Assembly: GCA_023430145.1 (NCBI GenBank)
Contig: JAEZCD010000376.1
Location: 1 to 64,000 of the forward strand
Length of the DNA: 64,000 bases
From: Pseudomonadota bacterium
GTDB taxonomy: Bacteria; Pseudomonadota; Alphaproteobacteria; Rhizobiales; Methylopilaceae
Direction of reading: 5' to 3'
Shown here: positions 9,048-16,798 of the stretch, one piece after another
Position numbering within the stretch: the stretch's first letter is position 1
How the letters are laid out: each line of letters opens with the position of its first letter
Made by a program: the position numbers and the translations under genes
Notes under the pieces: generated by a model
What the model saw: the letters and a program-made list of their open reading frames with translations, nothing else
What the model was told of the DNA's origin: nothing
The model's database searches: none

Positions 9048-9971
9048 ATGGCTCATCCGGATCGTATCGTCGAAGACAAGGTCGTCGTCGTCACCGGCGC
9101 CGGTGGCGGCATCGGCCGCGCCATAGCCCGCCTGATGGCCCGCCAGGGCGCGCGGGTGGTCGTCAACGATCTCGGCACCGCGGTCGATGGGCGGGGCGAG
9201 AATCCCGGTCGCGCCGAGCAGGTCGCGCAGGAGATTCGTGCCGATGGCGGGACCGCCGTCGCGAATGCGGACTCGGTGGCGAGCTGGGATGGCGCCCACC
9301 GCATCGTCGAGACGGCGATCGAGACGTTCGGGCGCATCGACGTCGTCGTCAACAATGCCGCCGTCCTCCGGGACGCCATCTTCCACAAGATGACCCGCGA
9401 GGAGTGGGAGTTCTCGATCGCCGTCAACCTGAACGGCGGCTTCTACGTCAGCCGCGCCGCCGCACCGCATTTCCGCGCCCAGCAGTCGGGCGCCTTCGTG
9501 CACATCTCCTCGACCTCGGGCCTCGTCGGGGCCATGGGCCAGGCGAACTATTCGGCCGGCAAGATGGGCCTCGTCGGGCTGTCGAAAAGCATCGCCGTCG
9601 ACATGCAGCGCTTCAACGTCCGTTCCAATGTCGTGGCGCCGACGGCCTTCACGCGCATGACCGAGAGCATCGCGACGGCGACGCCCGAACAGCAGGAACG
9701 GGCCCGCCAGCGCGAGCGCGTCCCGGAGGAGAAGAATGCGCCGCTGGTCGTCTTCCTCGCGAGCGACGCCGCGAGCGAGGTCAACGGACAGGTCTTCTAC
9801 TCGCGCAAGAACGAGCTGATCCTCTTCGGCCAGATGCGTCCCCTCAACCGCATCCACAACAGCGCCGGATGGACGCCGCAGAGCATCGCCGAGCACATGC
9901 TCCCGGCCTTCAAGCCCTCGTTCTATCCGCTGGATCTCAGCCGCGACGTGTTCCGCAGCTGGCTGCCCTGA
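9048..9971 (+). CDS. SDR family oxidoreductase, MFE-2 dehydrogenase-like
   Basis: A 307-residue protein. It has the cofactor site VTGAGGGIGRA, an acidic/dipolar second strand VVVNDLGTAVDG, NNAA, and the catalytic serine with YSAGK (Tyr-x3-Lys) near residue 168. The long insertion after VVNDLG (DGRGENPGRAEQV) and the C-terminal extension of about 60 residues resemble the 3-hydroxyacyl-CoA dehydrogenase part of peroxisomal multifunctional enzyme type 2. A role on a 3-hydroxyacyl-CoA is therefore likely. It follows the Bug gene by 111 bp and faces the thiolase operon at 10-12 kb, whose enzyme could take the resulting 3-ketoacyl-CoA. A GAAGGAAAG stretch precedes the ATG. Confidence 0.88.
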   Translation: MAHPDRIVEDKVVVVTGAGGGIGRAIARLMARQGARVVVNDLGTAVDGRGENPGRAEQVAQEIRADGGTAVANADSVASWDGAHRIVETAIETFGRIDVVVNNAAVLRDAIFHKMTREEWEFSIAVNLNGGFYVSRAAAPHFRAQQSGAFVHISSTSGLVGAMGQANYSAGKMGLVGLSKSIAVDMQRFNVRSNVVAPTAFTRMTESIATATPEQQERARQRERVPEEKNAPLVVFLASDAASEVNGQVFYSRKNELILFGQMRPLNRIHNSAGWTPQSIAEHMLPAFKPSFYPLDLSRDVFRSWLP

Positions 9972-10067
9972 GGGGCATAGCCCCCGCTCACGGGTGCCGT
10001 CGGCGCGGGCGACGCGAAGCCATCCCCGGGCGGGATCGCTTCGTCGCCGGCGCGCCGAGGAAGCGCG

Positions 10068-10370
10068 TCAGCGTCGCTCGATATGCGCCCGGATCGCCTC
10101 GTCGGTCGCACGCACCCAGTCTTTCGAGCGCGCATAGTCGAGCATCTTGCCGAAGGCCTCCCGCCATTCGGCCGAGCACGCCAGTCCCGATGCTTCGCGA
10201 ACCCAGGCCGCGGCGACCCAGGCATGGCCGCCGGCGATGTCGCCGATCCCGGCGAGCGCCCGGGCGAGATCGGCTTCGCCGAGGCCCGCCGGCGCGACGA
10301 GCTTGAAGCTTCTCGTATCCCGCGGCTCCAGCAGAACAACCGAGCGGTCGCCGCGCACCTCGACGATCAT
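10068..10370 (-). CDS. hypothetical protein, 100 aa, thiolase-operon partner
   Basis: A small acidic-to-neutral protein with no signal peptide and no membrane segment. It begins MIVEVRGDRSVVLLEP and ends in a predicted helical stretch, DYARSKDWVRATDEAIRAH. I do not recognise a family. It is the last gene of the tctBA-thiolase-DUF35 operon. Its ATG overlaps the stop of the DUF35 gene (ATGA), which is good evidence that it is translated. Its position suggests an accessory subunit or acyl-CoA handling protein of the thiolase module, but that is inference from context only. Confidence 0.7.
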   Translation of the reverse strand: MIVEVRGDRSVVLLEPRDTRSFKLVAPAGLGEADLARALAGIGDIAGGHAWVAAAWVREASGLACSAEWREAFGKMLDYARSKDWVRATDEAIRAHIERR

Positions 10371-10792
10371 CGGCGGTCTTCCCCTGCCCGGCTCGGCGTG
10401 AACATGGGCACGGCGCCCCCCTCCTCGGTCGGCTTGAAGACGAGCGTGACGGCCTGCCCGATGCCGATCGCATCGAGGTCGCAGTCGACGATGTTCGTCA
10501 TCATGGTCGGGCCTTCCTCGAGCGTGACGAAGGCGATCGCATAGGGCGGGTCGGCTCGCCGCATCACGCTGAACGAGTAGATCGTGCCTCTCCCGGAGGC
10601 GCCCACCCAGGCCGTCCGGCCGCTGCCGCAGAACGGGCAGATGGCGCGCGGATACCAATGCGCCCTGCCGCAGTCCTCGCACCGCTTGACGAGGAAGCGT
10701 CCCTCTTTCGCGGCCGACCAGAATTGCTGCGTCTCGGCATTGATCGGCGGCGCGGCGATCTTGCGATCCTCGCTTGCGACTGCGCTCGTCAT
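10367..10792 (-). CDS. Zn-ribbon / OB-fold acyl-CoA associated protein (DUF35)
   Basis: A 141-residue protein with a zinc ribbon CxxC-x(n)-CxxC (CEDC about residue 38, CPFC about residue 52) followed by the OB-fold ACP/acyl-CoA-binding half, including GTIYSFSVMRRAD and YAIAFVTLEEGP. DUF35 proteins are partners of thiolase or HMG-CoA-synthase-like enzymes, for example BbsA with BbsB, and usually sit beside them. Here its ATG overlaps the TGA of the thiolase-like gene (ATGA), and its own stop overlaps the next ATG, so all three are made in step. It very likely forms a complex with the thiolase. Confidence 0.9.
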   Translation of the reverse strand: MTSAVASEDRKIAAPPINAETQQFWSAAKEGRFLVKRCEDCGRAHWYPRAICPFCGSGRTAWVGASGRGTIYSFSVMRRADPPYAIAFVTLEEGPTMMTNIVDCDLDAIGIGQAVTLVFKPTEEGGAVPMFTPSRAGEDRR

Positions 10793-11952
10793 GCGCGCTC
10801 CAGGATGAGGGTGCCGCTACCGTGGCGGCTGCCGAGCTGGAAGCCGGTGCCTTGGGCGAGCGCCAGGTCGCAGTTCCTCACCTGCACGGCCGGGTGCGCC
10901 TCGCCGCGAAGCTGGCGCACCGCCTCGATGATCTTGGTCATGCCGCCGCGATTGGCCGGATGATTGTTGCACAGGCCGCCGCCATCGGTGTTGAAGGGCA
11001 GCCGGCCCTCGCCCGAGATGAGGTTGCCGTCGGCCACGAACCGCCCGCCCTCTCCCTTCGCGCAGAAGCCGAGATCCTCGAGCTGGATCAGCACGGTGAT
11101 CGTGAAGCTGTCGTAGATGGACGCATATTTGATGTCGGCCGGCGTCACGCCGGCCTCCGCGAAGGCGCGCGGGCCGGTCCAGGCAGCACCCGAGAAGGTG
11201 AGATCGAAGTAGCCGCCGTTCTGATGCTTGACCGTCTCGGCCGCACCGATGATTCTGACGAGCGGCCGCTTCAGTGACTTCGCGATCTCGGGCGCCGCGA
11301 CGATGATCGCGCCGCCGCCGTCGGACACGACGCAGCAGTCGAGCCGGTGCAGCGGCGACGCGACGATGGGGGACTCGACCACCTCCTCGACCGTGACGAC
11401 GTCGCGCAGCATCGCGTGCTCGTTGTGCTGCGCATGGTGCGAGGCGGCCACCTTGATCCAGGCGAGCTGCTCGGCCGTCGTGCCGTACTCGTGCATGTGC
11501 CGCATCGCGCACATCGCATAGCCGTTGATGGTCGTCAGCCCGAACGGGAACTCCCACGCGACGTCCGGCTGGTCGGGGGAGCGGACGCGCGGCACCGCGC
11601 CCGACATGCCCTCGCTGCGCGGCCGCCCGGCGAGCGTGATCAGCGCGACCGTGCACCGGCCGAGCGCGATGGCCTCGGCCGCGTGCGCGGCGAGCATCAG
11701 ATAGGAGGTGCCGCCGGCGTCGCTGGTGTCGATGTGCGACAGTCGGAGATTCATGTAGTCGGCCATCGACACCGCCCCGCCGGGCGCATCGCCGGCGCAG
11801 AAGTAGCCGTCGACATCCTCCTTGCCGAGCCCCGCGTCGGCAAGCGCGCCGAGCGCCGCTTCCGCGTGCAGCTGCGCGACCGTCTTGTCCGGCGCCTTGC
11901 GGGTCGGATGCTCGTAGGCGCCGACGATGTATCCCTTGCCCTTGATGCTCAT
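10789..11952 (-). CDS. thiolase / lipid-transfer (SCP-2 thiolase-like) family protein
   Basis: A 387-residue thiolase-fold protein, starting MSIKGKGYIVGAYEHPTRKAPDKT. C-terminal landmarks are CNNHPANRGGMTKI (histidine loop) and GTGFQLGSRHGSGTLIL. It would cleave or form a 3-ketoacyl-CoA together with the DUF35 partner. The loop that holds the nucleophilic cysteine in standard thiolases reads DAGGTSYLMLAAHAAE here, with no cysteine. Such a GG(S/T)S(Y/F) form is typical of the DUF35-partnered subgroup, so catalytic details may differ. The ATG at 11952 is chosen over 11967 because a GAGAGG box precedes it. It lies 69 bp after tctA and belongs to the same minus-strand unit. Confidence 0.88.
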   Translation of the reverse strand: MSIKGKGYIVGAYEHPTRKAPDKTVAQLHAEAALGALADAGLGKEDVDGYFCAGDAPGGAVSMADYMNLRLSHIDTSDAGGTSYLMLAAHAAEAIALGRCTVALITLAGRPRSEGMSGAVPRVRSPDQPDVAWEFPFGLTTINGYAMCAMRHMHEYGTTAEQLAWIKVAASHHAQHNEHAMLRDVVTVEEVVESPIVASPLHRLDCCVVSDGGGAIIVAAPEIAKSLKRPLVRIIGAAETVKHQNGGYFDLTFSGAAWTGPRAFAEAGVTPADIKYASIYDSFTITVLIQLEDLGFCAKGEGGRFVADGNLISGEGRLPFNTDGGGLCNNHPANRGGMTKIIEAVRQLRGEAHPAVQVRNCDLALAQGTGFQLGSRHGSGTLILERA

Positions 11953-12021
11953 CCAGCCTCTCGGCATGTGCGACGCGGCCGCTCGAGATGGCCGACGGCG
12001 ATGTGGCCCACCGGCCGATGC

Positions 12022-13527
12022 TCAGTCGGTCTCGGCGAAGACCTCCTCGCGCTTCTTGACCGCGGTCGGAAGACTGACGACGAGCAGTGCGACGAGAGCG
12101 AGCAGCAGCAGGCCCGCGCTGATCGGCCGGGTTACGAACACCGAGGGATCGCCGCCCGAGATGATGAGGGCGCGGCGAAGATGCTCCTCGAGCATCGGGC
12201 CGAGAATGAAGCCGAGGACGAAGGGTGCCGGCTCGCAGTCGAGCTTGATGAGAAAGTAGCCGATCACCGCCGCGATGGTCACCTGGTATATGTCGAACGG
12301 CGAGTTGTCGACGCTGTAGACGCCGATGCAGCAGAACGCGACGATCGCCGGAAAGAGAACGGTATAGGGAACCTGCAGCAGCCGCACCCATAATCCGATC
12401 AGCGGCAGATTGAGGATGACGAGCACCGCATTGCCGACCCACATCGAGGTGACGAGGCCCCAGAACATGTCCGGGTTCTTGACGATCACATTGGGTCCGC
12501 GAATGATCCCCTGGATCATCATCGCGCCGATCATCAGCGCCATCACCGCGTTCGAGGGAATGCCGAGCGTCAGCATCGGAATGAAGGAGCTCTGCGCGCC
12601 GGCATTGTTGGCGGCCTCCGGCGCGGCGACCCCTTCGATCGCCCCCTTGCCGAATTCACTCGCGTTGCGCGAAACCTTCTTCTCGACATTGTAGGCCATG
12701 AACGAGGACAGCATGGCGCCGCCGCCCGGCAGGATGCCGAGCATCGAGCCGATCGCGGTGCCGCGCATCGCCGGAGCGATGATGCGCCTCAGATCGGCAT
12801 TCGACGGCCACAGCCCGCTGATCTTCGTGATGATCGACTTCTTCACATCGGCGGTCTCGAGATTGCGCATGATCTCGCCGATGCCGTAGACGCCGACCGC
12901 GATCGCGACGAAGTCGATGCCGTCCAGCAGATCGTCGGAGCCGAACGTGTAGCGCGGCGTGCCGGTGTAGATGTCGGTCCCGGTCAGCCCGAGCAGCAGG
13001 CCGAAGACGACCATGCAGAGCGCCTTGAGCAAGGAGCCGGAGGCGAGCGCGATCGACGAGACGAGGCCGACGACCATGAGCGAGAAGTATTCCGCCGAGC
13101 CGAAGCGCAGCGCTATGGCGGTGAGGGGCTTCGCGAGGACCGCGATCAGCACCGTCGCGAAGGAGCCGGCGAAGAAGGAGGCGAGCGCTGCGGTCGCCAG
13201 CGCCGGCCCGGCGCGGCCGCGCCGAGCCATCTGGTAGCCGTCGATCGTCGTCACCGCGGCCGCGGACTCGCCGGGCAGATTGATCAGGATCGCCGTCGTC
13301 GAGCCGCCATACTGCGCGCCGTAATAGATGCCCGCCAGCATGATCAGCGAGGATGTCGGGTCGAGGCCGAGCGTCAGCGGCATCAGCATGGCGATCGTGG
13401 CGAGCGGGCCGATGCCCGGAAGCACGCCGACCACGGTGCCGAGCAGGGCGCCGATGAAGCAATACATGACGTTCGCCGGGAGCAGCGAAACGCTCAGCCC
13501 GTCGCCGAGATTGTGGAGCAGATCCAT
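12022..13527 (-). CDS. tctA: tripartite tricarboxylate transporter large membrane subunit
   Basis: A 501-residue TctA-family permease with about a dozen hydrophobic segments. Family motifs are GTVVGVLPGIGPLATIAMLMP, shortened here to its core GVLPGIGP, with GIYYGAQYGGSTTAILINLPGE near residue 65 and PGGGAMLSSF near residue 270. It works with TctB and a periplasmic Bug receptor in proton- or sodium-coupled carboxylate uptake. tctB lies 9 bp upstream. No receptor gene is in this operon, although two orphan receptors lie at 7983 and 27955. The operon continues into a thiolase module, so the imported acid is probably activated to a CoA ester. Confidence 0.95.
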   Translation of the reverse strand: MDLLHNLGDGLSVSLLPANVMYCFIGALLGTVVGVLPGIGPLATIAMLMPLTLGLDPTSSLIMLAGIYYGAQYGGSTTAILINLPGESAAAVTTIDGYQMARRGRAGPALATAALASFFAGSFATVLIAVLAKPLTAIALRFGSAEYFSLMVVGLVSSIALASGSLLKALCMVVFGLLLGLTGTDIYTGTPRYTFGSDDLLDGIDFVAIAVGVYGIGEIMRNLETADVKKSIITKISGLWPSNADLRRIIAPAMRGTAIGSMLGILPGGGAMLSSFMAYNVEKKVSRNASEFGKGAIEGVAAPEAANNAGAQSSFIPMLTLGIPSNAVMALMIGAMMIQGIIRGPNVIVKNPDMFWGLVTSMWVGNAVLVILNLPLIGLWVRLLQVPYTVLFPAIVAFCCIGVYSVDNSPFDIYQVTIAAVIGYFLIKLDCEPAPFVLGFILGPMLEEHLRRALIISGGDPSVFVTRPISAGLLLLALVALLVVSLPTAVKKREEVFAETD

Positions 13528-13536
13528 TGTGCTTCC

Positions 13537-13995
13537 TCAGCCGCCGAACCAGGATCCGAAGACGGGAATCGGAACGTTGATCCCGTAGGTGAAAACGCCG
13601 ACGCAGAAGGCGGCGATCATCAGGCTGACGGTCGCGGCGGACCTCAGGGTGATCTGGGGACTGGCGAGCGAAGCGGTCATCGCGCTGGCGAAGACGCATG
13701 GAAACAATCCGAGCTCGCGCAGGAAGGTGGCGAAGATGATCGTCGCCAGCGACAGCATCACCACCGCCCGCCAGGAGACGATCCCGAATCGGGCCTCACC
13801 TCCGACCCAGAGACCGCGGATCAGGGTCGCCGCACCGAGGATGGTCAGCAGGCTGGACAGCACCAGCGGGAAGTATCCCGGTCCCATATCGAGCGCCTGC
13901 CCGAGGGGCAGCGATGTCCAGGCGATTCCGCCGTAGAGCAGGCCGACCGCGATGAAGAACGCGCCGGCTCCCACGTCGTTCTTGTTGATGGTCAT
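13537..13995 (-). CDS. tctB: tripartite tricarboxylate transporter small membrane subunit
   Basis: A 152-residue membrane protein with four predicted hydrophobic segments. One begins VGAGAFFIAVGLLYGGIAW. The motif MGPGYFPLVLSSLL after the first helix is diagnostic for TctB. It is the first gene of the minus-strand operon tctB-tctA-thiolase-DUF35-unknown. A promoter of the form TTGATA-N16-GATACT lies about 255 bp upstream of the ATG and carries the shared operator described in the findings. Confidence 0.93.
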   Translation of the reverse strand: MTINKNDVGAGAFFIAVGLLYGGIAWTSLPLGQALDMGPGYFPLVLSSLLTILGAATLIRGLWVGGEARFGIVSWRAVVMLSLATIIFATFLRELGLFPCVFASAMTASLASPQITLRSAATVSLMIAAFCVGVFTYGINVPIPVFGSWFGG

Positions 13996-14234
13996 GCGCC
14001 CTCGTTCTCGATGCGTGGTTGGGCAAAGGACGATGGCTCGACGCCCGCGCCGGCCTGGCCTTCCAGCGCTCGCCCGCGCGCGCAGCGGGCGCGAAGCGAG
14101 CTCACGACAGGCCGGAGCCGAGCGGCCCGGCAGCGAGCGGACGTGGTCTGGAGATCATCGCTCGTTTCCCCCGGCGCAGGCTTGGTGGTCGACGCCGGAT
14201 CGCCCCGAAGGCGTTCCAGCCAACCCGATTATGC

Positions 14235-14276
14235 GGTCTCTACTGATGAGTATCCACATCTTCGCGACGATATCAA
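14235..14276 (-). promoter_or_regulatory. tctB promoter with shared operator
   Basis: On the minus strand TTGATA (14276-14271), a 16 bp spacer and GATACT (14254-14249) give a sigma-70-type promoter. The operator GGTCTCTACTGATGAGTAT (14235-14253, plus-strand reading) starts at the -10 box and runs over the likely start point. This is the same architecture as at 16742-16783, and 18 of 22 aligned operator bases match between the two sites. Confidence 0.6.
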
Positions 14277-14353
14277 GAGCTCTGCGGATGCTGGAGCGAG
14301 GCCATTCGGGCGCGGGTCGCGCACAGGCGGTCGTGGGGTTTGGCTGCGAGGAA

Positions 14354-14383
14354 TTGACATTCGCGTGCGCAGGACTCTACCGT
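14354..14383 (+). promoter_or_regulatory. putative promoter of SDR/MmgE operon
   Basis: A perfect TTGACA (14354-14359), an 18 bp spacer and TACCGT (14378-14383) precede the SDR-like gene by about 150 bp. The -10 box is a moderate match. Confidence 0.45.
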
Positions 14384-14532
14384 TCAGTACGATTTTCTTC
14401 TGCACCACGTTAACGGCCTGCCACTCGGCTCCGGAACGCCGGCGCCGGGCGCCCGGTCCGGAGGGCGACCGGCGGTCGCGCCTTCTCGGGAGCAGGAGAG
14501 CGGTCGTCGATCGCCGAGGGGACTTTCCGGGC

Positions 14533-15318
14533 ATGGATCTGGGATTGCAGGGCAAGATCGCGCTCGTGACCGGGGCCGGCGGCGGAATCGGTGCGGGCAT
14601 CTCGACGGAGTTGGCGCGCGAGGGCGTCGCTCTGTGCCTTGCCGCGCGCGATCGCGACAAGCTCAAGGCGGTCGCCGACATCGTCGCCAATCTGTCCGGC
14701 CACAGGGCTGCGATCTTTTCGGGCGATTTGCGCGAGCCGGACGTCTCCTCGGCAGCCGTCGCGGCGGCGATCGCCCAATTCGGACGCCTGGATATCCTGG
14801 TGAACTGCGCCGGGGATACCCAGCGTGGCGATTTCCTCGCGCTCTCGGAGGAGGATTGGGCGGACGGATTTGCGGTAAAATTTCACGGCTACGTCCGGGT
14901 GACGCGCGCGGCCTGGCCGCATCTGCGCGCGGCGCAGGGCGTCGTCGTCAACATCGTCGGCGTCGGCTCGCGCGCCGGCTCGGCGGAGTTCACGATCGGC
15001 GGCGCGGTCAACTCAGCCCTGCTGAACTTCACCAAGGCGATGGCCGATCGCGGCCTGCGCGACGGGGTGCGGGTCAACGCCATCAATCCCGGCCTGATCG
15101 AGACCGACCGGCTCGCCCGCACGATCGAGCGCTCGATGCGCGAGCACGCCTGCGATCGGCAGGAGGCCGTAGCGCGCCTGCTGGCGCCGCGCGGCACGCG
15201 GCGCTTCGGCCGCCCCGAGGAGATCGGCTGGCTGGCCGCGTTCCTCGCATCGCCGAAGGCCGATTTCATCCACGGCGCCATCGTCGATATCGATGGCGGC
15301 GCCACGCGGGCGCTCTGA
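14533..15318 (+). CDS. SDR-fold protein lacking the catalytic Tyr-x3-Lys
   Basis: A 261-residue Rossmann protein with an intact cofactor site VTGAGGGIGAG, NCAG in place of NNAG, and the normal C-terminal GRPEEIGWLAAFLASP plus DIDGGATRAL. Where classical SDRs have serine and then YxxxK, this protein reads VGVGSRAGSAEFTIGGAVN. The tyrosine is a glycine or nearby residue and the lysine is asparagine. It may bind NAD(P) without classical proton-relay chemistry or use another residue. It is followed 24 bp later by the MmgE/PrpD gene, so it likely belongs to the same pathway. The ATG at 14533 starts MDLGLQGKIALVTG. Confidence 0.85.
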   Translation: MDLGLQGKIALVTGAGGGIGAGISTELAREGVALCLAARDRDKLKAVADIVANLSGHRAAIFSGDLREPDVSSAAVAAAIAQFGRLDILVNCAGDTQRGDFLALSEEDWADGFAVKFHGYVRVTRAAWPHLRAAQGVVVNIVGVGSRAGSAEFTIGGAVNSALLNFTKAMADRGLRDGVRVNAINPGLIETDRLARTIERSMREHACDRQEAVARLLAPRGTRRFGRPEEIGWLAAFLASPKADFIHGAIVDIDGGATRAL

Positions 15319-15342
15319 AGCCCGCTCTCGGGGAAATTCGCC

Positions 15343-16704
15343 ATGCTGCAGGAAGCGCGACGGCCGCACGCGGTAAGGCAGATCGCCGAATACATCGTTG
15401 CGGCCCGCCCGGACGATCTGCCAGAGGCGGTCCGCCGCGAGGCGCTCCGGTCCTTCGTCAACATCGTCGGCTGCATGCTGGGAGGCGCGCGACACGAGGT
15501 CATCGGCCTCGCCGACGATGTTCTCGGCGAGTTCTCCGGGCCGCCACAGGCGACGCTCCTCGGCCGAGCCCGGCGGGCGGACGTGCTGCACGCGGCGCTC
15601 ATCAACTGCTTCGGCTCCAGCGTGCACGCCTTCGACGACACGCACGCCGAGGCCGTCGTCCATCCGAGCGGCCCCGTCGCGGCCGCAGCCCTCGCGATGA
15701 GCGAGCGCAAGGCCGTGGCGGGGCCGCAGTTCCTGCTCGCCTTCGCCCTCGGGGTGGAGACGGTCTGCCGCCTCAGCAAGGCGATCTCGGTCCCGCCCGC
15801 GAAGGAGCTGTTCGCCTGGTCGCAGACCGGCGTCACGGCCGGCGTCGGCGCCGCGGTCGCGGCCGGCAAGCTCCTCGATCTCGACGCGCCCCGCATGGGC
15901 CACGCGATCGGCATCGCTCTGTCCCAGGCGGCCGGGTTCCGGGCGATGTTCGGCTCGATGTGCTCCTCGCTCATGACCGCGCACGGCGCCGAGACCGGTC
16001 TGCGCGCCGCAATCCTCGCCGAGAAGGGATTCACGAGCTCGGAGGCGGCCCTCGTCGGGCCGCACGGGTTCCTCGACGTCTTCACGGCCGATCCGCATCT
16101 GCCGGCGCTCACGGACGATCTCGGAACGCGCTGCGAGCTCCTGCGCAACACCTACAAGCCGTACCCCTGCGGCGTCGTGATCCATCCGATCATCGATGCC
16201 TGCCTCGAGCTCCGCCGGACCCACGCGCTCGATCCGGCCGATATCGCGGCCGTGTCGATCAGGGCGGCGCCGAAGGCACTGGCGCTCACCGATCGGCGCC
16301 ATCCGAAGGACCGGCTGCAGGCGCGGGTCAGCCTCTACCACTGGGTAGCGATCGCGCTCATCCGCGGCACCGCGCGGATCGACGACATGGACACCGAGAG
16401 CGCGGTCCTTAATCCGGCCGTCGCGAGCTTCCAGGACAAGGTCACCGCCGTCGCCGACGAGGCGATCGCGGCCGACGGAACCGAAGTGACGGTGCAGCTG
16501 AGGGACGGCCGCTCATTCGTCGGCCGTGTCGAGCATTGCATCGGCAGCGCGTCCCGACCGATGACCGACGGCGACCTGGAGCGGAAATTCGCAGGGCAGG
16601 CCGAGCCGGTCCTCGGGCCGGCGCGAGCCCACCGGGTGCTGGAGATGAGCTGGACGCTCGAGCGGCTCGCCGATGTCGGAGCGCTGCCGAAAGCGGCTGC
16701 TTGA
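15343..16704 (+). CDS. MmgE/PrpD family protein
   Basis: A 453-residue member of the 2-methylcitrate dehydratase/cis-aconitate decarboxylase family. Landmarks are FVNIVGCMLGGARHEV near residue 35, the conserved FDDTHAEAVVHPSGPV (the DDTH/HP catalytic region) near residue 95, and YKPYPCGVVIHPIIDACLEL near residue 270. Known family members dehydrate 2-methylcitrate or decarboxylate cis-aconitate, so a tricarboxylate or branched dicarboxylate substrate is plausible. This fits with the tricarballylate dehydrogenase genes at 21.8-24.3 kb. Many family members have no assigned substrate. It lies 24 bp after the SDR-like gene. Confidence 0.9.
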   Translation: MLQEARRPHAVRQIAEYIVAARPDDLPEAVRREALRSFVNIVGCMLGGARHEVIGLADDVLGEFSGPPQATLLGRARRADVLHAALINCFGSSVHAFDDTHAEAVVHPSGPVAAAALAMSERKAVAGPQFLLAFALGVETVCRLSKAISVPPAKELFAWSQTGVTAGVGAAVAAGKLLDLDAPRMGHAIGIALSQAAGFRAMFGSMCSSLMTAHGAETGLRAAILAEKGFTSSEAALVGPHGFLDVFTADPHLPALTDDLGTRCELLRNTYKPYPCGVVIHPIIDACLELRRTHALDPADIAAVSIRAAPKALALTDRRHPKDRLQARVSLYHWVAIALIRGTARIDDMDTESAVLNPAVASFQDKVTAVADEAIAADGTEVTVQLRDGRSFVGRVEHCIGSASRPMTDGDLERKFAGQAEPVLGPARAHRVLEMSWTLERLADVGALPKAAA

Positions 16705-16741
16705 GCCGCGGCTCTGCCGGCGTTTCTTCGTTCGGCGCACA

Positions 16742-16790
16742 TTGACACGCATTGGTTCATATATATACTCCTCAGTAGACACCACTGAGG
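16742..16790 (+). promoter_or_regulatory. strong promoter with overlapping operators, LLM operon
   Basis: TTGACA (16742-16747), a 16 bp spacer and TATACT (16764-16769) form the best sigma-70 match in the window. The shared operator (16762-16783, minus-strand reading GGTGTCTACTGAGGAGTAT) starts at the -10 box. A second perfect inverted repeat, CCTCAGT-N7-ACTGAGG (16770-16790), follows immediately and ends 8 bp before the TTG start. A bound repressor would block initiation directly. Confidence 0.7.
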
Positions 16791-16798
16791 ACAGGGCA

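Larger units (their letters stand above)
13996..14532. other. divergent intergenic region, 537 bp
   Basis: No convincing gene. It separates the minus-strand tctB operon from the plus-strand SDR/MmgE operon. It holds a minus-strand promoter with an operator around 14235-14276 and a plus-strand promoter candidate at 14354-14383. The 5' leaders on both sides are long, 240 and about 140 bases. Confidence 0.6.
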
